From an uncultured Bacilli bacterium (lineage in GTDB: Bacteria > Bacillota_I > Bacilli_A > RF39 > UBA660), in NCBI GenBank assembly GCA_947628725.1, contig CANRAQ010000008.1, forward strand, positions 1 to 26,653: a stretch of DNA of 26,653 nt, in the 5' to 3' direction. The stretch's first letter is position 1. The number at the start of each line of letters is the position of its first letter. Shown here in pieces: positions 23,311 through 26,653 of this stretch. The position numbers and the translations under genes are program-made. The notes below the pieces were generated by a model, which made no database searches, was not told the DNA's origin, and saw only the letters and a program-made list of their open reading frames with translations.

Positions 23311-23727
23311 ATGGAACAACTAACTCGTAGTGAACTTAGAAAAAACATTATGACAATCTTATATCAAACTAATATCTATAATTTAAATAAAATTAAATAT
23401 GATTTAGATGAAATTATAAAAGAAGTAAATCCTATAGATAATGAATTTGTAAAAGATATAGTGTATGGTGTAACAACAAAAATAAATGAAATAGATGCAA
23501 TAGCAAATAAATATTTGAATAAATGGACTATAGATAGACTTGGAAATACAGATCAAGCAATACTTAGAATGAGTATATATGAATTATTATATACGGATAC
23601 ACCTGATATTGTAGTAATAAACGAAGCTATAGAACTTGCTAAACTTTATAGTGATGAAGATGTAAAAAATATGATAAATAGCGTTTTAGATAAGATATAT
23701 CATAATAAGGTAGATAATAATGAATGA
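23311..23727 (+). CDS. nusB: Transcription antitermination factor NusB
   Basis: The 138-aa all-helical protein is in the normal NusB size range. With NusE it binds boxA RNA and supports rRNA antitermination. Signatures are TRSELRKNIMTILYQT at the start (usual RxxAxQxLYQ), FVKDIVYGVTTKINEIDAIANKYL, and WTIDRLGNTDQAILRMSIYELLY followed by PDIVVINEAIELAKLYSDEDVKNMINSVLDKI. It ends with TGA and overlaps xseA by 8 nt. Confidence 0.93.
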   Translation: MEQLTRSELRKNIMTILYQTNIYNLNKIKYDLDEIIKEVNPIDNEFVKDIVYGVTTKINEIDAIANKYLNKWTIDRLGNTDQAILRMSIYELLYTDTPDIVVINEAIELAKLYSDEDVKNMINSVLDKIYHNKVDNNE

Positions 23728-24991
23728 TAAATATTTAAGTGTAGGAGCAATTACCAGATATTTAAAATCAAAATTTGATAATGATGATAATCTTAAAAAA
23801 GTATATTTAAAGGGTGAAATTTCTAATATAAAATTTCATTCTACAGGTCATATTTATTTTTCTATAAAAGATGAAACAAGTAAAATAAACGCTATAATGT
23901 TTTCTTCTAACACTAAAAAACTTTTATTTAAGCCAGTAGATGGTTCTAAAGTACTTGTAACTGGTAGAATAAGTGTATATGAGGCTACAGGAAATTATCA
24001 GATATATGTAGAAGATATGATAGAAGATGGTATAGGTAATTTATATATAGCCTTTGAAAAATTAAAATTAAAATTATCTAAAGAGGGATTATTTGATAAA
24101 AAATATAAAAAGCCAATACCAAAAATTCCAAATAAAATAGGTGTAGTAACTGCTAAAACAGGTGCTGCAATTAAAGATATAATATCTACTATAAAAAGAA
24201 GATTTCCTATATGTGAAGTTATACTTTTTCCATCACTAGTACAAGGTGATGGAGCAAAAGATGATATAGTAAAAAATATAAAATTAGCCCAAAACTATGA
24301 TTTGGATGTACTAATAGTAGGTAGAGGTGGAGGCTCTATCGAGGATTTGTGGCCATTTAACGAAGAATCTGTAGCGCGCGCTATATTTGATTCTAAAATA
24401 CCTATAATAAGCGCTGTAGGGCATGAAATAGATTTTACTATAGCAGATTATGTTGCAGATATGCGTGCTCCAACTCCAACAGGAGCGGCAGAAATGGCAG
24501 TACCTAATATTAGTGATTTAATCAACTATATTAATAATTTAAAAATTAGATTAAATGAAAGTATGAAGAAAAAAATTAATTATTTAAATCTTTATTTGGA
24601 TTCAATTAAGGCTTCATATACTATTAAAAATCCTCTAATAATGTATGAAAATAAAAAGCAAAAATTGGATATATTATTAGATAATTTAAATAAATCATTG
24701 ATAAAAAAGTATAATAATTATAAGCATAGATACGAGATAATTAAAAATAGTTATGTTTTAAATAATCCAAAGTTAATGTATAAAGATACGGTAAATAAAT
24801 TTGTTAATTTAGTACAAAAATTAGAGTTAGTTAATCCATTAAATGTTTTAAAAAGAGGTTATTCATTAACATATCAGGATAATAAACTATTAAGTAATGT
24901 AACAAATATTAAAATAAATTCAAATTTATTAATAAAAATGTATGATGGTGAAATAGAAGCAACAGTAAATAATATAACAAAAAATAAATAA
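23720..24991 (+). CDS. xseA: Exodeoxyribonuclease VII large subunit
   Basis: The 423-aa protein has an N-terminal OB-fold (about 5-100, VYLKGEISNIKFHSTGHIYFSIKD), then the catalytic core with KIGVVTAKTGAAIKDI, GRGGGSIEDLW (201-211) and SAVGHEIDFTIADYVADMRAPTPTGAAE. A coiled-coil stretch and a C-terminal segment with LKRGYS follow. With XseB it degrades single-stranded DNA. It begins within the nusB end, so it is translationally coupled, and is followed 33 nt later by xseB. Confidence 0.95.
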   Translation: MNDKYLSVGAITRYLKSKFDNDDNLKKVYLKGEISNIKFHSTGHIYFSIKDETSKINAIMFSSNTKKLLFKPVDGSKVLVTGRISVYEATGNYQIYVEDMIEDGIGNLYIAFEKLKLKLSKEGLFDKKYKKPIPKIPNKIGVVTAKTGAAIKDIISTIKRRFPICEVILFPSLVQGDGAKDDIVKNIKLAQNYDLDVLIVGRGGGSIEDLWPFNEESVARAIFDSKIPIISAVGHEIDFTIADYVADMRAPTPTGAAEMAVPNISDLINYINNLKIRLNESMKKKINYLNLYLDSIKASYTIKNPLIMYENKKQKLDILLDNLNKSLIKKYNNYKHRYEIIKNSYVLNNPKLMYKDTVNKFVNLVQKLELVNPLNVLKRGYSLTYQDNKLLSNVTNIKINSNLLIKMYDGEIEATVNNITKNK

Positions 24992-25024
24992 TAAAAATAT
25001 TATATAATTAGAAAGGACAGTATT

Positions 25025-25249
25025 ATGACAAAAGAAAAAGAAAAAACTTTTGAAGAAAAATTAAAAGAATTAGAAAATATTGTAAATGAACTTGAATCAG
25101 GTGAAATAGATTTAGATTCATCAATAGAAAAGTATACAAAGGCAATGAAACTTGTTAAAGAATGTGATGAAAAACTTAAAAATGTAGAAGAACAAGTAAG
25201 TAAAATAGTTACAGAAAATGGAACTTTAGAAAACTTTGAAGTGGAATAA
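25025..25249 (+). CDS. xseB: Exodeoxyribonuclease VII small subunit
   Basis: The 74-aa protein is two helices, the normal XseB size. FEEKLKELENIVNELESGEIDLDSSIEKYTKAMKL is the family core, here given by its position (residues 9-43). Several small subunits coat the coiled coil of XseA. AAAGGA precedes ATG. The stop is the first base pair region of the following terminator. Confidence 0.93.
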   Translation: MTKEKEKTFEEKLKELENIVNELESGEIDLDSSIEKYTKAMKLVKECDEKLKNVEEQVSKIVTENGTLENFEVE

Positions 25250-25266
25250 TGCTATGGCATTTTTTT
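25248..25266 (+). terminator. Terminator overlapping the xseB stop
   Basis: AATGC (25248-25252) and GCATT (25257-25261) with loop TATG, followed by T to 25266. The stop codon TAA (25247-25249) enters the stem. The stem is short. Confidence 0.6.
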
Positions 25267-25287
25267 CATTATATAATAATTAAAATT

Positions 25288-25316
25288 TTTACCATAATAT
25301 AAATGTAGTCTAGTAT
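25288..25316 (+). promoter_or_regulatory. Possible spoIVB promoter
   Basis: TTTACC (25288-25293), 17 bases, TAGTAT (25311-25316). There is no extended -10, unlike most promoters here. In Bacillus spoIVB is read by forespore sigma factors; I see no clear match to their consensus. AAGGAG follows at 25317-25322, before ATG 25331. Confidence 0.4.
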
Positions 25317-25330
25317 AAGGAGTTGTTTTT

Positions 25331-26320
25331 ATGTTTTTAAAATTTTTAAAAAAACAATTTCTATTGTCCTTTCTAGCTGTTTTTATTATTCCCCTAAATG
25401 TCCTTGCTTATTCTGATTATATAATTGCAGGAGGTAATACTGTAGGTATAAAATTAGATACTGATGGTATTATCATAGTTGGTTCATACGAAATAGATGG
25501 ACATAATACGATGATTGATTCAGGATTAAAAAATGGTGACATAATAAAGAATATAAATAATAAAAAAGTTAGTACAATCGATGAAATGGTAAATATTATA
25601 AACACTTGTAATTGTACTAAACTATCCATATCGTATGTAAGAGATAATCAAAATAAAACAACACAACTTGAATTATATGAAGATAAAGGTGTATTAAAAA
25701 CTGGATTATATGTTAAAGATTCAATATCTGGAGTAGGTACTTTAACATATATAGATCCAAATACTAAACTATTTGGTGTATTAGGGCATGAAATTGCTGA
25801 TGCTGAAACTGGCGAAATAATTAAAATAACTTCTGGAACCATTTTTGATTCAGAAATTACAAGTATAACAAGAAGTAGTAATGGAGATCCTGGAGAAAAA
25901 AATGCAATATTATATAATAATAAAGTAAGAGGGACTATTTTTGAAAATACAAATAAAGGTATATTTGGTAATTACACTAGTACAATTCAAAATAAAAAAT
26001 TGTATAAAGTAGCCAAAGTTGATGAAATAAAAACAGGTAAGGCAACTATATTAACTGTAGTTGACGGTCAAAAAATTGAAAAATTTGATATTAATATAAT
26101 GTCAGTAAATAAAACTAAAGACAAATTAAAAAATATTGAATTTGAAATAACTGATGAAAAATTATTAGAAAAAACTAATGGAATAGTTCAAGGAATGAGT
26201 GGAAGTCCAATTATACAAGGTGATTATATAATTGGTGCTGTTACACATGTAGTTGTAGAAAATCCACATAAAGGTTATGGAATATTAATTACTAATATGC
26301 TAGAAGAGGCAGAAAACTAG
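25331..26320 (+). CDS. spoIVB: SpoIVB peptidase (S55 family)
   Basis: The 329-aa protein has a signal peptide or anchor (about 5-26, ending LNVLA), the start IIAGGNTVGIKLDTDGIIIVG, a PDZ domain (about 35-110), and the S55 peptidase domain. The likely triad is H153 (LGHEI), D275 and S290 (QGMSGSP), with the same Asp-Ser spacing as in Bacillus SpoIVB (D363, S378). In Bacillus it is the forespore signal that triggers pro-sigma-K processing. It is about 100 residues shorter than the Bacillus protein. It comes after nusB-xseA-xseB, as in a contracted Bacillus cluster, but the next gene is a small unknown instead of spo0A. Confidence 0.92.
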   Translation: MFLKFLKKQFLLSFLAVFIIPLNVLAYSDYIIAGGNTVGIKLDTDGIIIVGSYEIDGHNTMIDSGLKNGDIIKNINNKKVSTIDEMVNIINTCNCTKLSISYVRDNQNKTTQLELYEDKGVLKTGLYVKDSISGVGTLTYIDPNTKLFGVLGHEIADAETGEIIKITSGTIFDSEITSITRSSNGDPGEKNAILYNNKVRGTIFENTNKGIFGNYTSTIQNKKLYKVAKVDEIKTGKATILTVVDGQKIEKFDINIMSVNKTKDKLKNIEFEITDEKLLEKTNGIVQGMSGSPIIQGDYIIGAVTHVVVENPHKGYGILITNMLEEAEN

Positions 26321-26340
26321 AATTTTTTCTAGTTTTTTTT
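26313..26340 (+). terminator. Terminator overlapping the spoIVB stop
   Basis: AAAACTAGAA (26313-26322) pairs perfectly with TTCTAGTTTT (26327-26336), loop TTTT, then T to 26340. The TAG stop is in the 5' arm. The end of the T-tract is the start of the next -35 box. Confidence 0.85.
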
Positions 26341-26367
26341 GACAATTATAATCGACTATGATAGAAT
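26339..26367 (+). promoter_or_regulatory. Promoter of the 63-aa gene
   Basis: TTGACA (26339-26344), 17 bases, TAGAAT (26362-26367) with extended -10 TG at 26359-26360. It is the best consensus match in the window. Confidence 0.8.
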
Positions 26368-26389
26368 AATACCCTCGGAGGAAAAAATA

Positions 26390-26581
26390 ATGAATATTGA
26401 AGATGCTTATAAATTAGTAAATAAAAAACTTATTTTATATAATATGCAAAATAGTGGATCTATTGTTGCAAGTATACTATCTACATTAGGAATAGATGCT
26501 ATGCTTTTCATTTTGTGTGAACACTATAATTCATATGATACTATAGAATTAATAGAATGTTTATTTGCTGGAGGAATATAA
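26390..26581 (+). CDS. Small hypothetical protein
   Basis: The 63-aa protein starts MNIEDAYKLVNKK and ends LFAGGI. The middle is hydrophobic (NSGSIVASILSTLGIDAMLFILCEHY), either a helical core or a weak membrane segment, and there are two cysteines. No family is recognised. GGAGG (26377-26381) lies eight bases before ATG 26390, and a strong promoter lies upstream, so expression is likely; an in-frame extension upstream to 26339 overlaps the promoter and is discounted. A second GGAGG at its end (26570-26574) suggests a coupled gene beyond it. Confidence 0.6.
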   Translation: MNIEDAYKLVNKKLILYNMQNSGSIVASILSTLGIDAMLFILCEHYNSYDTIELIECLFAGGI

Positions 26582-26584
26582 CTT

Positions 26585-26638
26585 TTGTCAAGACATCGTG
26601 ACCCCCAAGTAGAAAATAATCAATTATCTACTAAGTAG
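26585..26638 (+). CDS. Possible 17-codon leader-type ORF
   Basis: A TTG at 26585, ten bases after GGAGG, opens a 17-codon frame (MSRHRDPQVENNQLSTK if read as a start) ending at TAG 26636. It is in the same frame as the 63-aa gene and uses ordinary codons. Its end lies in a palindrome. It may be a leader peptide, the remains of a gene, or chance. Confidence 0.2.
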   Translation: MSRHRDPQVENNQLSTK

Positions 26639-26642
26639 ATAA
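26624..26642. repeat. Perfect inverted repeat at the window edge
   Basis: TTATCTACTAAGTAGATAA has two 9-base arms around a central A. As RNA it gives an 8-bp stem with a TAA loop. No T-tract follows before the window ends, so it is not a standard terminator. An operator or a leader hairpin of the next gene are the alternatives. Confidence 0.6.
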
Positions 26643-26653
26643 GCATTAAGGAC

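Noticed and set aside
25003..25008. TATAAT before xseB as a separate promoter
   Set aside because: No -35 or extended -10 accompanies it, and xseB lies 33 nt after xseA in what looks like one operon.
26584..26592. TTTGTCAAG resembles a Spo0A box downstream of spoIVB
   Set aside because: It is one mismatch from the consensus, and equally good matches occur inside coding DNA (for example TTTGTCAAA in parC), so it is not above chance.
1..26653. CRISPR arrays, insertion sequences, tRNA or rRNA genes
   Set aside because: No regularly spaced repeats, transposase, terminal inverted repeats or tRNA-like cloverleaf were seen.

Overview
The window is very AT-rich (about a quarter G+C by eye) and gene-dense. 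Almost every gene is on the + strand, with very short intergenic gaps. TGA, TAA and TAG are all used as stops and Trp is TGG, so the standard bacterial code applies. The proteins read as low-GC Gram-positive: Bacilli-type ParE/ParC, RpoD, SpoIIP and SpoIVB, a type-3 (archaeal/eukaryotic-like) ProRS as in Mollicutes, and a NusB-XseA-XseB-SpoIVB order that is a shortened form of the Bacillus arrangement. My inference is an uncultured, genome-reduced Bacilli lineage of the gut RF39/Mollicutes-relative kind that keeps some sporulation genes. The species cannot be told from the window.

Layout. 1-130: possible tail of an upstream gene, apparently split between two frames. 213-3097: operon of a CotH-family kinase, a VTC/CYTH-type polyphosphate polymerase-like protein and a DUF4956 membrane protein. 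3171-7628: parE-parC (topoisomerase IV). 7738-9582: an unusual long RpoD-family sigma factor. 9628-11412: uvrC. 11479-13466: proS-frr. 13529-18854: AI-2E family transporter, two small P-loop kinases, a short alaS, a membrane-anchored thioredoxin-like protein and queH. 18900-20779: tcdA, an unknown protein and a HAD hydrolase. 20776-21408 (minus strand): CDP-alcohol phosphatidyltransferase. 21467-21544: a possible small structured RNA. 21592-23259: spoIIP and two small membrane proteins. 23311-25249: nusB-xseA-xseB. 25331-26320: spoIVB. 26390-26653: a 63-aa unknown protein and a hairpin at the window edge.

Functional themes are DNA topology and repair (ParEC, UvrC, XseAB), translation and tRNA modification (ProRS, AlaRS, RRF, QueH, TcdA), transcription (sigma factor, NusB), envelope and sporulation (CotH, SpoIIP, SpoIVB, phosphatidyltransferase), and a probable polyphosphate-type membrane module.

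The most striking pattern is in the regulatory DNA. Most promoters have an extended -10 (TGnTATAAT). In six transcription units the Shine-Dalgarno GGTGA starts exactly seven bases after the -10 hexamer, which is the expected transcription start. The mRNAs would therefore begin with their own ribosome binding site, 9-11 nt before ATG. Terminator hairpins often swallow the stop codon of the preceding gene, and their T-tracts run into the -35 element of the next gene. There is no CRISPR array, insertion sequence, tRNA or rRNA gene. Apart from the first 212 bases, no gene-free stretch exceeds 200 bases.
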